Assembly (NCBI RefSeq): GCF_001513675.1
Contig: NZ_CP013859.1
Coordinates: 1,179,081-1,243,080, forward strand
Source: Microbacterium sp. XT11
GTDB taxonomy: Bacteria; Actinomycetota; Actinomycetes; Actinomycetales; Microbacteriaceae
Direction of reading: 5' to 3'
DNA: 64,000 bases
In this document: in pieces, positions 8,531-19,090 of the stretch
How the letters are laid out: every line of letters begins with the position of its first letter
Position numbering within the stretch: position 1 is the first letter of the stretch
Translations under genes and position numbers: made by a program
The notes under the pieces: generated by a model
Database searches by the model: none
The model's input: the letters and a program-made list of their open reading frames with translations, nothing else
Told to the model about the DNA's origin: nothing

Positions 8531-9497
8531 GAGCACCACGACCACGGATCGTCCGACGTACGCGCTGGCGCTCACCGAGGTGCGGCGCGTCGAGAGGGTG
8601 TCGCCCAGCTTCGTGCGCATCACCTTCGGCGGCGCCGATCTCGACGAGTTCGGCACGCCCGGCGACGTGTTCGACGCGCGGATCAAGATCATCTTCCCGC
8701 CGTCGCCGTTCGCCGTTCCCCCCATCGACCGGGAGACGGACGACTGGTGGGGGTCGTACCTCGCGGTTCCCGAGGAGGAGCGCGGCTCCATGCGCACGTA
8801 CTCGGTGCGCGAGCTGACCGTCGCCGATCCGACCGGCGCATCGGGCACGACCGGCACCGAGCTGGTCGTCGACTTCGTGCTGCATCTGGAGCCGGGGCTC
8901 ACCGGACCCGCGTCGACGTGGGCGAGCACGGCGCAGGTGGGGCAGCCGGTGTTCATCGTCGGCCCGCGCCGCGGCGTCCCCGCCTCGCAGCACGGCGGCG
9001 CGGAGTTCGCCCCCGGTTCGGCCCGGTCGGTGCTCCTCGCCGGCGACGAGACGGCCGCGCCGGCCATCGCCCGCATCCTCGAGGATGCCCCGCGAGACCT
9101 CCGCGGCACGGCCTTCATCGAGGTGCCGACGGCATCCGACATCCTCTCCATCGACGCACCGTCGGGCGTCGAGGTCACCTGGCTGCCGCGGGCGGCGGGC
9201 GAGCTGCACGGTTCGGCGCTCATCCCCGCCGTGCTCGCCCACCTCGGCGACGCGCACACGCACGTGGAGGTGCGCGACATCGAGGGCGAGGCGCTGCTCT
9301 GGGAGACGCCGGACTACTCCGGACTCGGCGAGGAGATCGCGGCGACGGATGCTCCCGCCGACCGTTACTTCTGGATCGCCGGTGAGAGCGGTGTCGTCAC
9401 CACGCTGCGCCGGCACCTGGTCAAGGACCTCGGCATCGACCGCGCTCAAGTGGCGTTCATGGGCTACTGGCGACGCGGCGTCGCGATGCGCGGCTGA
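8520..9497 (+). CDS. Siderophore-interacting protein, FAD-dependent ferric-siderophore reductase
   Basis: A 325-residue SIP/ViuB-type flavoprotein. The N-terminal FAD-binding barrel has the RTYSVRELT motif (family RxYSxR) that binds the flavin. The C-terminal NAD(P)H-binding half ends with WIAGESGVVTTLRRHLVKD and the terminal motif FMGYWRRG. It reduces ferric siderophore in the cytoplasm so that iron is released after import. Start ATG 8520 lies inside the end of the ATPase gene. Sitting between two complete transporters, it could serve both. No reason to suspect truncation. Confidence 0.94.
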   Translation: MSAESTTTTDRPTYALALTEVRRVERVSPSFVRITFGGADLDEFGTPGDVFDARIKIIFPPSPFAVPPIDRETDDWWGSYLAVPEEERGSMRTYSVRELTVADPTGASGTTGTELVVDFVLHLEPGLTGPASTWASTAQVGQPVFIVGPRRGVPASQHGGAEFAPGSARSVLLAGDETAAPAIARILEDAPRDLRGTAFIEVPTASDILSIDAPSGVEVTWLPRAAGELHGSALIPAVLAHLGDAHTHVEVRDIEGEALLWETPDYSGLGEEIAATDAPADRYFWIAGESGVVTTLRRHLVKDLGIDRAQVAFMGYWRRGVAMRG

Positions 9498-9508
9498 GGG
9501 GACGACGG

Positions 9509-10363
9509 ATGCACTCGGAATCCACGAGCGTCTTCCTCGACGCGCAGGGTCTTGCGCTCGGCTACGGCCGGTCGCGGGTGGTGCACGACGTCTCGCTCCG
9601 GATCGCCCCGGGCCGCGTGACCGCGTTGATCGGCCCGAACGGCAGCGGCAAGTCGACGGTGCTGCGGGCCCTCGCTCGCCTGCACCGCATGGACGGGGGC
9701 CGCGTGCGTATCGGAGACGACGACGGCGAGCAGCGCGACGCCTCGACGCTGTCGGCCAGGGAGTTCGCGCGCACGGTGGCGATGCTGTCCCAGTCGCGCC
9801 CGCATCCCTCCGGCATCGAGGTGCGCGACGTCGTCGCGTACGGACGGCATCCGCACCGTGGCCGCTTCGCCGGCATGAGCGACGCGGATCGAGCGGCGAT
9901 CGCCCGGGCGCTCGCGTTCACGGGGCTCGAGGCCATGGCCGACCGTGCCGTCGACCAGCTCTCCGGCGGTGAGCTGCAGCGCGTGTGGCTGGCCACGGCG
10001 CTCGCGCAGGACACCGGCATCCTGCTGCTCGACGAGCCCACCAACCATCTCGACCTGCGCTATCAGATCGAGACCCTCGACCTCGTGCGCGACCTCGCCG
10101 ACGACCACGGGACGGCGGTCGGCGTCGTGCTGCACGACCTCGACCATGCGGCATCCGTCGCCGACGAGATCGTGCTGCTGCACCGAGGCCGCGTGCACGC
10201 CGCCGGCCACCCGCACGACGTGCTCACCGGCGAGAACCTGTCGCACGTCTACGGCCTCCGCATCGACACGACCGTCGACGAGGAGACAGGCCGCGTCCAC
10301 GTCGCTCCGCACGGCCGGCACCACGACCGTGTGCGGCGCACCGCGCCCGTCGCCGCGCCCTGA
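9509..10363 (+). CDS. Second iron-siderophore ABC transporter ATPase
   Basis: A 284-residue FepC/FhuC-type ATPase with Walker A GPNGSGKS at residues 42-49, signature LSGGELQRVWLATALAQ, Walker B ILLLDEPTNHLDL and HDLDHAA switch. It is clearly paralogous to the ATPase at 7730-8530 but not a recent copy. ATG 9509 follows the SIP gene by 11 bases. Its partners are the lipoprotein and the fused permease downstream. Confidence 0.93.
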   Translation: MHSESTSVFLDAQGLALGYGRSRVVHDVSLRIAPGRVTALIGPNGSGKSTVLRALARLHRMDGGRVRIGDDDGEQRDASTLSAREFARTVAMLSQSRPHPSGIEVRDVVAYGRHPHRGRFAGMSDADRAAIARALAFTGLEAMADRAVDQLSGGELQRVWLATALAQDTGILLLDEPTNHLDLRYQIETLDLVRDLADDHGTAVGVVLHDLDHAASVADEIVLLHRGRVHAAGHPHDVLTGENLSHVYGLRIDTTVDEETGRVHVAPHGRHHDRVRRTAPVAAP

Positions 10364-10381
10364 TGTCGCACAGCATCCGAG

Positions 10382-10417
10382 CCTGACACCGCACCACCCG
10401 ACCCTGACACCGCACCA
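10382..10417 (+). repeat. Short direct repeat in intergenic spacer
   Basis: The 15-mer CCTGACACCGCACCA occurs at 10382-10396 and again at 10403-10417 (21-base period), followed by a weaker CTGCACCCGCACCA copy. It fills most of the 100-base gap between the second ATPase and the second binding protein. No promoter or iron box is visible in this gap. Confidence 0.7.
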
Positions 10418-10463
10418 GCACTGAACCCTGCACCCGCACCACCCGAACGAGGAAGCGAATCAC

Positions 10464-11495
10464 ATGAAGAAGACCTCCCTGTCCGCCGTGACCATCGGCA
10501 GCGCGCTGCTGCTCGCCCTCACCGGATGCGGCACGACGCAGCCGGCATCCGGTACCGACGACGCGCCCGCGGCAGCGGCGAGCGCAGGTTGCGAGGCGGA
10601 CACCACGACGACGTCCGATGGGCCGGTCAGCCTCACCGACGCGTTCGGGCGCACCGTCGAGCTCGACAAGCCCGCCGAACGCGTCGCCGTGCTCGAGTGG
10701 CAGCAGGTCGAGGATGCCCTCACGCTGTGCGTCGTGCCCGTCGCCGTCGCCGACGTCGAGGGGTACAGCCAGTGGGTGCAGGCCGAGAAGCTCCCCGAGG
10801 GGGTCGAAGACGTCGGCACGCGCCAGGAGCCGAACCTCGACGCGCTCTTCGCGACCGAGCCCGACCTCGTCATCGTCGAGGCGTACACGCGCGACGACGC
10901 GATCATCGCGCAGCTCGAGAAGTACGGCGTGCCCGTGCTCGCGACTCTCGGTGCGGATGCCGCCGACCCGATCGCCCAGATGCTCAGCACGTTCGACCTC
11001 ATCGCCCAGGCGACCGGCCGCGAAGAGCGCGCGGAGCAGGTCACGGAGGAGTTCGAGTCGCACATCGCCGAGGCGAAGGCGGAGGTCGAGAAGCTCGCCC
11101 CGGCCAGCACCGACTTCGTGTTCTTCGACGGGTGGGTCGACGGCGGCAACGTGTCGATCCGTCCCTTCGGTCAGGGCTCCCTGGTGGGCGAGGTCGGTGA
11201 GGCGCTGGGCCTCACCAACGCCTGGACGGGTGAGGTCGACCCGGCGTACGGCCTGGGGCAGACGGACATCGAGGGCATGACGGCGGTGGGCGCCGCGAAC
11301 CTGTTCCACACCGGCACGGCGGAGACCGACGGATCGAGCTTCATGGACGGCGTCGAGAGCAACCCGGTCTGGCAGTCGCTGCCCGCCGTGGCCGAGGGAC
11401 GGGTGCACGCGTTCCCCGCCGGCGTGTGGACGTTCGGCGGCCCGCGGTCGACCGAGCAGATCGTCGACGCGTTCGTCGAGGTGCTCTCGAAGTGA
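10464..11495 (+). CDS. Second iron-siderophore substrate-binding lipoprotein
   Basis: A 343-residue binding protein with lipobox LTGC, Cys at residue 22, then an Ala/Thr-rich linker. The mature domain has FecB/FhuD-like features: TDAFGRTVELDKPAERVAVLEW near the start and EPDLVIVEAYT in the middle. Note two cysteines (residue 22 lipidated, and one in AGCEADTT just after it). It differs strongly from the first binding protein, implying a different siderophore. GAGGAAG precedes the ATG as ribosome binding site. Its stop overlaps the GTG start of the fused permease. Confidence 0.92.
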   Translation: MKKTSLSAVTIGSALLLALTGCGTTQPASGTDDAPAAAASAGCEADTTTTSDGPVSLTDAFGRTVELDKPAERVAVLEWQQVEDALTLCVVPVAVADVEGYSQWVQAEKLPEGVEDVGTRQEPNLDALFATEPDLVIVEAYTRDDAIIAQLEKYGVPVLATLGADAADPIAQMLSTFDLIAQATGREERAEQVTEEFESHIAEAKAEVEKLAPASTDFVFFDGWVDGGNVSIRPFGQGSLVGEVGEALGLTNAWTGEVDPAYGLGQTDIEGMTAVGAANLFHTGTAETDGSSFMDGVESNPVWQSLPAVAEGRVHAFPAGVWTFGGPRSTEQIVDAFVEVLSK

Positions 11496-13594
11496 CCCGC
11501 ACCCCGCCCCCGACCGCATCCGTCGATCTCGCCGAACCGCCCGCGGACGCGGACGCGGATGCGGGTGCGGCGACGGCGGGCGGCGCGGGGGCGGGGGGAC
11601 CGCGCCGGATGCTCGGGACGCTCGGCGTCCTGCTGCTCCTGGCGCTGGCGCTCGCCGCAGCGGGCCTGTGGCACCTCACGCAAGGCACGAGCGAGGCGGG
11701 CCTCGGCGACAGCGTGATCTTCACGGGGTCTCGGCTGCCGCGGCTCGCCGCCGGTGTCACCGTCGGCGTCGCGCTCGGCGTGGCGGGCGTGCTCCTGCAG
11801 TCCCTGGCGCGCAACGCCCTGGCCTCGCCCGACACGCTCGGTGTGACGGCGGGCTCCTACCTGGCGGTGACGGCGGTCTCCGCGTTCGGCATCGCGATCC
11901 CCGTGTGGGCGTCTGGCGCGGTGGCGTTCGCGGGAGGCATCGTGGCAGCGGGCATCGTGCTCGGGCTCGCCGGCGGCGCAGGGTCGTCCACCACGCGTCT
12001 CATCCTCGCGGGATCGGCCCTGGCGCTCGCCTTCCAGGCCTGCACCTCGACCCTGCTCGTGCTCTTCGACGAGGAGACCAAGGGGCTGCTCGCCTGGGGC
12101 AACGGGAGCCTGTCGCAGCTCGGGCTCGACGCGTTCCTCCAGGCCGCTCCCGTGGTGCTCGTCGTCACCGGCGCAGCCCTGCTGCTGTCGCGCCGGCTCG
12201 ACGTGCTCGCGCTCGGCGACGACACGGCCTCGTCTCTCGGCGTCCCGATCCGCTCGACCAGGGTGGTCGGCATCCTGCTCGCCGTCGTGCTCATCGCGGC
12301 CTCGGTGACGCTCGCCGGGCCCATGGGCTTCGTCGGGCTGTGCGCGCCCGTGCTCGCTCGGCTGCTGGCGAGGATCGTTCCCGCGCTCGGCCGGCACGTG
12401 CTTGTCGTACCGGCCGCCGGGCTGATCGGCGCGCTCGTGGTGATCCTCGCCGACGCGCTGCTGCGGGCGCTGATCGGCGCGGAGGGCGCCATCTCGGTGC
12501 CGACCGGGGTCGCGACGACGGTGCTGGGCGCCGTCGTGCTCATCCTCATGGCGCGGCGTCTGCGCGACTCCGGCCCCACCCGCGAACCGCCGAAGGTGCG
12601 CTTCGGGGTGCGGAGCACGCGCCGATTCACCGTGGTGCTCGTCGTCGCGATCGCCGCGGTCGCGGGGGCTCTGCTGCTCGGGCTGCTTGCAGGCAGCACC
12701 TGGCTGCTCACCGGCGACATCGCGCTCTGGTTGCGTGGTGAGGCGCCTCCGCTCATCTCCTTCTCTCTCGACGAGCGAGCACCACGTGTCGTGGCTGCGC
12801 TCGTCGCCGGCGCCGCGCTCGCGCTCTCCGGCGGCATCTTCCAGGCCGTCAGCCGCAATCCGCTGGCCGACCCCGGCATCCTCGGCGTGACCGGCGGCGC
12901 GGGACTCGGAGCCGTGCTCGTGGTGACGAGCGCGGTCGCCTCCACGGCGGGCATGATCGCCGCCGCGCTCGTCGGATCGATCCTCGCGTTCGCCCTCGTC
13001 TACGGACTCGCCTGGCGAGGAGGACTGAACGCCGACCGGTTCATCCTCATCGGCATCGGCGTCTCCTACGGCACGACCGCCCTGACGACGTTCTTCCTCC
13101 TCCGAGCCAACCCGTGGGACACGCCGAAGATCTACACCTGGCTCTCCGGCACCACGTACGGCCGGATCTGGGAGCAGGTGATCCCCGTGGCGATCGTCCT
13201 GCTCGTCGCGCTGCCGCTCGTGTTCTCCGCCCGCCGCGAGCTCGACGTGCTCTCGCTCGACGAGGACACCCCGCGGCTGGTCGGCATCGGGATCGAGCGC
13301 ACCCGCCTCGTGCTGCTCGTCGTCGCCGCGGTGCTCGCGTCGTTCAGCGTTGCGGCCGTCGGTGTGATCGGCTTCGTCGGACTCGTCGCCCCGCACGCCG
13401 CACGCGCGCTCGTGGGCGCACGGCACACGCGGGTCATCCCGGTCTCCGTGCTGCTCGGGGCCGTGCTCGTCACGCTGGCCGACACCCTGGGCCGCACGGT
13501 GATCCAGCCGGCGCAGCTGCCCGCGGGCCTCGTGGTGGCGCTGCTCGGTGCTCCGTACTTCGTGTGGCTGCTCTGGCGGTCGCGCGACGCCTGA
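11492..13594 (+). CDS. Fused double FecCD permease (FhuB-like)
   Basis: A 700-residue protein with two complete FecCD domains in one chain. The first (about residues 45-355) has LARNALASPDTLGVTAGSYL and GPMGFVGLCAPVLARLL. The second (about 390-695) has VSRNPLADPGILGVTGGAGL and GVIGFVGLVAPHAARALVG. Around 20 membrane segments are expected. It replaces the usual permease heterodimer, as in E. coli FhuB. GTG 11492 overlaps the lipoprotein stop and is chosen over an in-frame upstream frame running through the lipoprotein gene. The first 40 residues are an acidic, Ala/Gly-rich low-complexity tail (ADADADAGAATAGGAGAGG). Confidence 0.93.
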   Translation: MTRTPPPTASVDLAEPPADADADAGAATAGGAGAGGPRRMLGTLGVLLLLALALAAAGLWHLTQGTSEAGLGDSVIFTGSRLPRLAAGVTVGVALGVAGVLLQSLARNALASPDTLGVTAGSYLAVTAVSAFGIAIPVWASGAVAFAGGIVAAGIVLGLAGGAGSSTTRLILAGSALALAFQACTSTLLVLFDEETKGLLAWGNGSLSQLGLDAFLQAAPVVLVVTGAALLLSRRLDVLALGDDTASSLGVPIRSTRVVGILLAVVLIAASVTLAGPMGFVGLCAPVLARLLARIVPALGRHVLVVPAAGLIGALVVILADALLRALIGAEGAISVPTGVATTVLGAVVLILMARRLRDSGPTREPPKVRFGVRSTRRFTVVLVVAIAAVAGALLLGLLAGSTWLLTGDIALWLRGEAPPLISFSLDERAPRVVAALVAGAALALSGGIFQAVSRNPLADPGILGVTGGAGLGAVLVVTSAVASTAGMIAAALVGSILAFALVYGLAWRGGLNADRFILIGIGVSYGTTALTTFFLLRANPWDTPKIYTWLSGTTYGRIWEQVIPVAIVLLVALPLVFSARRELDVLSLDEDTPRLVGIGIERTRLVLLVVAAVLASFSVAAVGVIGFVGLVAPHAARALVGARHTRVIPVSVLLGAVLVTLADTLGRTVIQPAQLPAGLVVALLGAPYFVWLLWRSRDA

Positions 13595-13656
13595 GCAGCC
13601 GGCGCCGACCGGCCGCCGCATCGCGCGACGTCCGCCGGCGCGGCGCCCGGCCCGGC

Positions 13657-14572
<916 letters not shown>

Positions 14573-14592
14573 ATGTCAAGTACACTGGTGCC

Positions 14593-15153
14593 ATGACCGA
14601 AGACGAGGCACGCGAGCGCATCCTGTCCGCCGCCGAGGAGCTCTACTACCGCAAGGGGTACGCGGCCGTCGGCATGGACGAGCTGCGGGCGGAGGCCGGC
14701 GTGTCACTGCGCCGGCTGTACGGGCTGTTCCCCGCGAAGAACGACATCGTCACGGCCGTGCTCGCGCGCAAGCACCGCGAATGGGAGCACGCCCTCTCCG
14801 CGGCGGTGACGGATGCCGGCGACGACCCGCGCGAGCGGCTGCTCGCCGTCTACCGGTACCTGGAGGACTGGTTCTGCACGGGGGACTTCCGGGGGTGCGC
14901 GTTCATCAACGCCTTCGGTGAGCTCGGCGGCACCAACCCGGAGGTCGCGCGGATCGTGCGGGAGCACAAGGCATCGTTCCAGACGTACATGGCGGAGCTC
15001 GTCGTCGCCGCCGGCGCGCCCGCGTCCCTCGCGGCACAGCTGTCGATACTCGCCGAGGGCGCGCAGAGCACCGCGGCGATCTCGGCGGACCCGCAGGTGG
15101 CCGTGCAGGCGCGCAGCGCCGCCGAGGTGCTCATCGACGCGGCCATGGCGTAG
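14593..15153 (+). CDS. TetR-family transcriptional regulator
   Basis: A 186-residue TetR-type repressor. The N-terminal helix-turn-helix region runs from about residue 5 to 50 (RILSAAEELYYRKGYAAVGM then AGVSLRRLYGLFPAKNDIV). The rest is a helical ligand/dimerisation domain with CAFINAFGELGG, seen in AcrR/YcdC-like members. ATG 14593 is chosen; the frame stays open far upstream through the opposite-strand hydrolase gene, but that part is non-coding. Twin palindromes upstream suggest it represses itself and the divergent hydrolase. Confidence 0.92.
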   Translation: MTEDEARERILSAAEELYYRKGYAAVGMDELRAEAGVSLRRLYGLFPAKNDIVTAVLARKHREWEHALSAAVTDAGDDPRERLLAVYRYLEDWFCTGDFRGCAFINAFGELGGTNPEVARIVREHKASFQTYMAELVVAAGAPASLAAQLSILAEGAQSTAAISADPQVAVQARSAAEVLIDAAMA

Positions 15154-15207
15154 CGGCGCGACTCCGCCCGCGAGGCGTGCGGAGGGCTCGGAGACGGGTG
15201 CGGGGGC

Positions 15208-15879
15208 TCAGAGCACCAGCCGGTACCCCATGCCCGACTCCGTGAGCAGGTGCTCGGGCGACCCGGGCTCGCGCTCGAGCTTCTTTCGCAACTGCGACAT
15301 GTACAGCCGCAGATAGCCGGAGTCGGCCACCTGCTCGCTGCCCCAGATCTCCTTCAGCAGATCCTGACGCGTCACCAGGGCGCCCGGATGCCGCGCCAGG
15401 TGCTCCAGCATGCGCCACTCGGTCGGGGTGAGGTGCACGCGCGATCCGGCACGCGTCACCGACTTCGTCGCCAGGTCGACCACCACGTCGCCGAAGCCGA
15501 CGGTCGACGCGCCGCCGGCCGGCATGCTGCGCCGCGACAGCGCGCGCAGGCGTGCGAGCAGCTCGTCCACCTGGAAGGGCTTGGTGACGAAGTCGTCGGC
15601 ACCGGCGTCGAGCGCGTCCACCTTGTCGGCCGAGCCCGTGCGGCCGGAGACGACGATGATCGGCACCGTGGTCCAGCCGCGCAGGGCCTGGATCACCTCG
15701 ATGCCGTCGAGCCGCGGCATCCCGAGGTCGAGCATGATGATGTCGGGGTGGGTCTGGGCGGCCACGGCGATGGCGGCGGCGCCGTCCTGGGCGACGACGA
15801 CCTCGTAGCCGTGCGCGGCGAGGGTGATGCGCAGCGCTCGCACCATCTGCGGGTCGTCGTCGGCGATCAGCAGCTTCAT
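15208..15879 (-). CDS. kdpE: KdpE response regulator
   Basis: A 223-residue OmpR-type response regulator. The receiver domain has acidic pocket residues near the start (IADDDP), phospho-acceptor Asp51 in IIMLDLGMPRLDG and conserved Lys in FVTKPFQ. The C-terminal winged helix includes LTPTEWRMLEHLARHPGALV and ends GMGYRLVL. It activates the kdp operon when phosphorylated by KdpD under K+ limitation or turgor stress. The ATG overlaps the kdpD stop by four bases (ATGA). Confidence 0.96.
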   Translation of the reverse strand: MKLLIADDDPQMVRALRITLAAHGYEVVVAQDGAAAIAVAAQTHPDIIMLDLGMPRLDGIEVIQALRGWTTVPIIVVSGRTGSADKVDALDAGADDFVTKPFQVDELLARLRALSRRSMPAGGASTVGFGDVVVDLATKSVTRAGSRVHLTPTEWRMLEHLARHPGALVTRQDLLKEIWGSEQVADSGYLRLYMSQLRKKLEREPGSPEHLLTESGMGYRLVL

Positions 15880-18467
15880 TCCGCCTCCCGCGGTGGTTCT
15901 TCGGCCGGTCGAACGGTCGGCGCGGTGCGCGGGGCCGAGTCGGCGGCCACAGGCAGCGAGATGACCATGGTGAGGCCGCCGCCGGGGGTGTCCTCGGGTG
16001 TCAGGGTACCGCCCATGCCGACGGTGAACCCGCGCGACAGGGCCAGCCCCAGGCCGAGGCCCGTGGTGTTGTCGGTGTCTCCGTACCGCTGGAACGGCTG
16101 GAACATGGCGTCGCGCCGTTCGGCGGGCACGCCGGCACCGCGGTCGATGATCCTGATCTCGGCCCGGTCGCCCAGCGAGCTCGTCGAGATGATGACGCGC
16201 TCGCCCTCGGGGGAGTGCTTGCGCGCGTTGGCGAGCACGTTGACGATGACGCGCTGCAGCAGCACCGGGTCCGCGTGCACCGCCGGCAGGTCGGGGTCGA
16301 GGGCGAGGTCGACGTCCGCCGGCCCGAGGCCGAGCTCGTCGACGGCGGCGAGGATGGTGCCGGCGGCGTCCATCGCCGTCGGCGACACGGCGAGCACGCC
16401 CGCCTGCACCCTGCTCACGTCGAGCAGGTCGGTGACGAGGGCCGACAGCGTGGCCAGGCTCTCGTCGGCCGTCGCGAGCAACTCGTCGCGATCGGACGCC
16501 GACAGGTCGCGCGCTCCCCGCAGACCGCCGATCGCGGCGACGGCTGAGGCGAGCGGACGGCGCAGGTCGTGACTGACCGCCGAGAGCAGGGCGCTGCGCA
16601 CCTGGTCGGTCTCGGCCAGCGCCTCGGCCTCGCGCGCGGTGGCGCGCAGATCGGTGTGCTCCATGGCCGCCGAGATCTGCGCGACGATCGCGTCGAGCAG
16701 CCGTCGCTCCTGCCCGTCCAGCGGGGCGCCGTTCAGCTCGAGCAGGGCGCGGGGCGCACCGGTCGTCGTCTGACCGACCGGCACCGTGGCGGCCCGGCCG
16801 TCGGCCAGCGGTTCGCCGTCGCTGGCGAGCACCTCGCCGTCGGGCGACAGCAACCGCACTCCCGCGAGGCCGAACGCCTCTCGGGTGCGGCTGACCAGCG
16901 CGAGCACGGCGTTGTCGCCGCGCAGCACGTTGCCGGCGACGGCGGCGAGCAGCTCGGCCTCGGCCGCGGCGCGCTGCGCGAGGCGGGCCCGCCGTGCGGC
17001 CTGGTCGACGATGAGGCTGACGAGGATCGCGATGACGACGTAGAGCGACAGGGCGAGGGCGTGCAGGGGGTGCGCGATCGTGATCGTGAACAGCGGCGCC
17101 ACGAACAGGAAGTCCAGGGTGATGCCCGACAGCACGGCGGCGAACACGGCGGGGCGGATGCCGCCGACGAGCGCGACCACGACGACGAGCAGCTGATACG
17201 ACAGCACCTCGGCGGTGATGGACTCCGGGCTGCGGAAGGTGAACATGAGCCACGACAGCAGCGGCCCGCACACGAGCGCGACGGCGAAGCCGAGCACCTG
17301 GCGCCGCCAGCCGAGCGCGCCGCCGGTGATGCGCGGCAGGGCGACGCGCCCGCCCGCGGCGGCGTGCGTGACGATGTGCACGTCGATGTCACCCGAGCGG
17401 CGGATCACCTCGGCACCGATCCCCGGGCCCGTCAGCGCCGCCGTGAGCCTGCTGCGGCGGCTGACGCCGATCACGAGCTGCGTGGCGTCGACGCCCTGCG
17501 CGAACTCGACGAGGGCCGAGGGGATGTCGTCGCCGATGATCTGGTGGAACGTGCCGCCGAGCGATTCGACGAGCGAGCGCTGCGCTGCCAGGGCACCAGG
17601 CGTCTCGTCGCGCAGCCCGTCCTGCGCCGTGACATGCACGGCCAGCAGCTCTCCGCCGGCCGAGCGCGCCGCGATGCGCGCACCCCGGCGCAGCAGCGTC
17701 TCGCCCTCCGGGCCTCCGGTGAGGGCGACCACGACGCGTTCGCGCGCCTGCCACGTGCCTTCGATGCCCTGTTCGGCGCGGTAGGTGCGCAGGGCGCTGT
17801 CGACCTCGTCGGCCAGCCACAGCAGCGCCAGCTCCCGCAGCGCCGTGAGGTTGCCGAGGCGGAAGTAGTTCGACAGCGCCGCGTCGATGCGTTCGGCCGG
17901 GTACACCAGCCCGGCCGAGAGCCGGTCGCGCAGCGACTGCGGCGCGAGGTCGACGACCTCGATCTCGTCGGCGCCGCGGACGACGGCATCCGGGATCGTC
18001 TCGTGCTGGGTCACGCCGGTGATCTTCTCGACCACGGCGTTCAGCGACTCGATGTGCTGCACGTTGAGCGTGGTGATGACGTCGATGCCCGCGTCGAGCA
18101 GGGCCTCGACGTCCTGCCAGCGCTTGGCATGCCGCGATCCGGGGATGTTGGTGTGCGCGAGCTCGTCGACGAGGGCGATCTCGGGCGCGCGGGCGAGCAC
18201 CGCGTCGAGATCGAGCTCGGTCAGCTCGACGCCGCGGTGCACGGCGGTGCGGCGGGGAACCTCGGGGATGCCGATCGTCTGGGCGAGCGTGGCGGCGCGT
18301 CCGTGCGTCTCGACGACCGCGATCACGACGTCGCGATCCTCCTGCAGCAGGCGTCGCCCCTCGGCGAGCATCTCGAAGGTCTTGCCCACTCCCGGCGCGG
18401 CTCCGAGCAGGACCCGCAGGCTGCCGCGTCGCGGCGTGCGTGCCGCGTCCGTGCGCTCAGGGGTCAT
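15876..18467 (-). CDS. kdpD: KdpD osmosensitive K+ channel sensor kinase
   Basis: An 863-residue sensor histidine kinase. The order is: N-terminal KdpD domain with Walker A GAAPGVGKTFEM, a UspA-like domain (about 225-365), four closely spaced membrane helices (about 385-490, DUF4118-like), a GAF-like linker, the dimerisation domain with the phospho-acceptor His633 in AVSHDLRRPLA, and the ATP-binding domain with NARKHSPEG and GLGLGLALS. It phosphorylates KdpE. Its start overlaps the kdpC stop and its stop overlaps the kdpE start, so the sensor pair is coupled to the pump genes. Confidence 0.96.
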   Translation of the reverse strand: MTPERTDAARTPRRGSLRVLLGAAPGVGKTFEMLAEGRRLLQEDRDVVIAVVETHGRAATLAQTIGIPEVPRRTAVHRGVELTELDLDAVLARAPEIALVDELAHTNIPGSRHAKRWQDVEALLDAGIDVITTLNVQHIESLNAVVEKITGVTQHETIPDAVVRGADEIEVVDLAPQSLRDRLSAGLVYPAERIDAALSNYFRLGNLTALRELALLWLADEVDSALRTYRAEQGIEGTWQARERVVVALTGGPEGETLLRRGARIAARSAGGELLAVHVTAQDGLRDETPGALAAQRSLVESLGGTFHQIIGDDIPSALVEFAQGVDATQLVIGVSRRSRLTAALTGPGIGAEVIRRSGDIDVHIVTHAAAGGRVALPRITGGALGWRRQVLGFAVALVCGPLLSWLMFTFRSPESITAEVLSYQLLVVVVALVGGIRPAVFAAVLSGITLDFLFVAPLFTITIAHPLHALALSLYVVIAILVSLIVDQAARRARLAQRAAAEAELLAAVAGNVLRGDNAVLALVSRTREAFGLAGVRLLSPDGEVLASDGEPLADGRAATVPVGQTTTGAPRALLELNGAPLDGQERRLLDAIVAQISAAMEHTDLRATAREAEALAETDQVRSALLSAVSHDLRRPLASAVAAIGGLRGARDLSASDRDELLATADESLATLSALVTDLLDVSRVQAGVLAVSPTAMDAAGTILAAVDELGLGPADVDLALDPDLPAVHADPVLLQRVIVNVLANARKHSPEGERVIISTSSLGDRAEIRIIDRGAGVPAERRDAMFQPFQRYGDTDNTTGLGLGLALSRGFTVGMGGTLTPEDTPGGGLTMVISLPVAADSAPRTAPTVRPAEEPPREAE

Positions 18468-19066
18468 TCGCGCTCCCGTTCATCGAGTGCGAGGTTGAGT
18501 TCGGCGACGTTGATGCGCTCATCGCCGAGGAATCCCAGATCCCGCCCTTGAATCCTAGACTCCACGAGGCCGCGCACCTCGTGCTCCGGCAGGTGGCGCG
18601 CCGCGGCGACGCGGGGCACCTGCAGCAGCGCGTATGCGACGCTGATGTGCGGGTCGAGGCCCGAGGCGGATGCCGTGACGGCGTCGGCGGGGACCTGCGC
18701 GGGGTCGACTCCCTCCCGCGCGGCGACCTCGGCCCTGCGCTGCTCGATCGCCGCGACGAGGTCGGGGTTCTCCGGACCCAGGTTGCTGCCGCCGGAGGCG
18801 GAGCCGTCATACCCGTCGCCCGCGGCCGACGGACGGGGCTGGAAGTACTGCGGCAGTGCGTCGCCGTCAGCATCCGTCGCCGGCTGCCCGATGAGGGCGC
18901 TCCCGCGGTCGTCGGACAGGGGCGAGCCGTTCGCCTGCCACGGCAGCAGGAGCTGGCCGATGCCGGTGATGAGGAGCGTGTAGCCGAGGCCGAGCACGAG
19001 GGTGAGGGCGAGCATGGTGCGGATCGCGACTCCGGTGACGCGGAGGGTGGAGCGGGTGGAGGACAT
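18464..19066 (-). CDS. kdpC: KdpC subunit of the K+-transporting ATPase
   Basis: A 200-residue KdpC with one N-terminal membrane helix (about residues 14-35, TMLALTLVLGLGYTLLITGI) and a soluble extracellular domain. Conserved features are GQLLLPWQANGSPL near the helix, SASGLDPHIS in the middle and LPEHEVRGLVE near the end. KdpC stabilises the KdpA-KdpB complex and helps ATP binding. It lies 24 bases downstream of kdpB and overlaps kdpD by four bases. Confidence 0.95.
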   Translation of the reverse strand: MSSTRSTLRVTGVAIRTMLALTLVLGLGYTLLITGIGQLLLPWQANGSPLSDDRGSALIGQPATDADGDALPQYFQPRPSAAGDGYDGSASGGSNLGPENPDLVAAIEQRRAEVAAREGVDPAQVPADAVTASASGLDPHISVAYALLQVPRVAAARHLPEHEVRGLVESRIQGRDLGFLGDERINVAELNLALDERERE

Positions 19067-19090
19067 GGCGTGCTTTCGGTGTCGGGCGGA

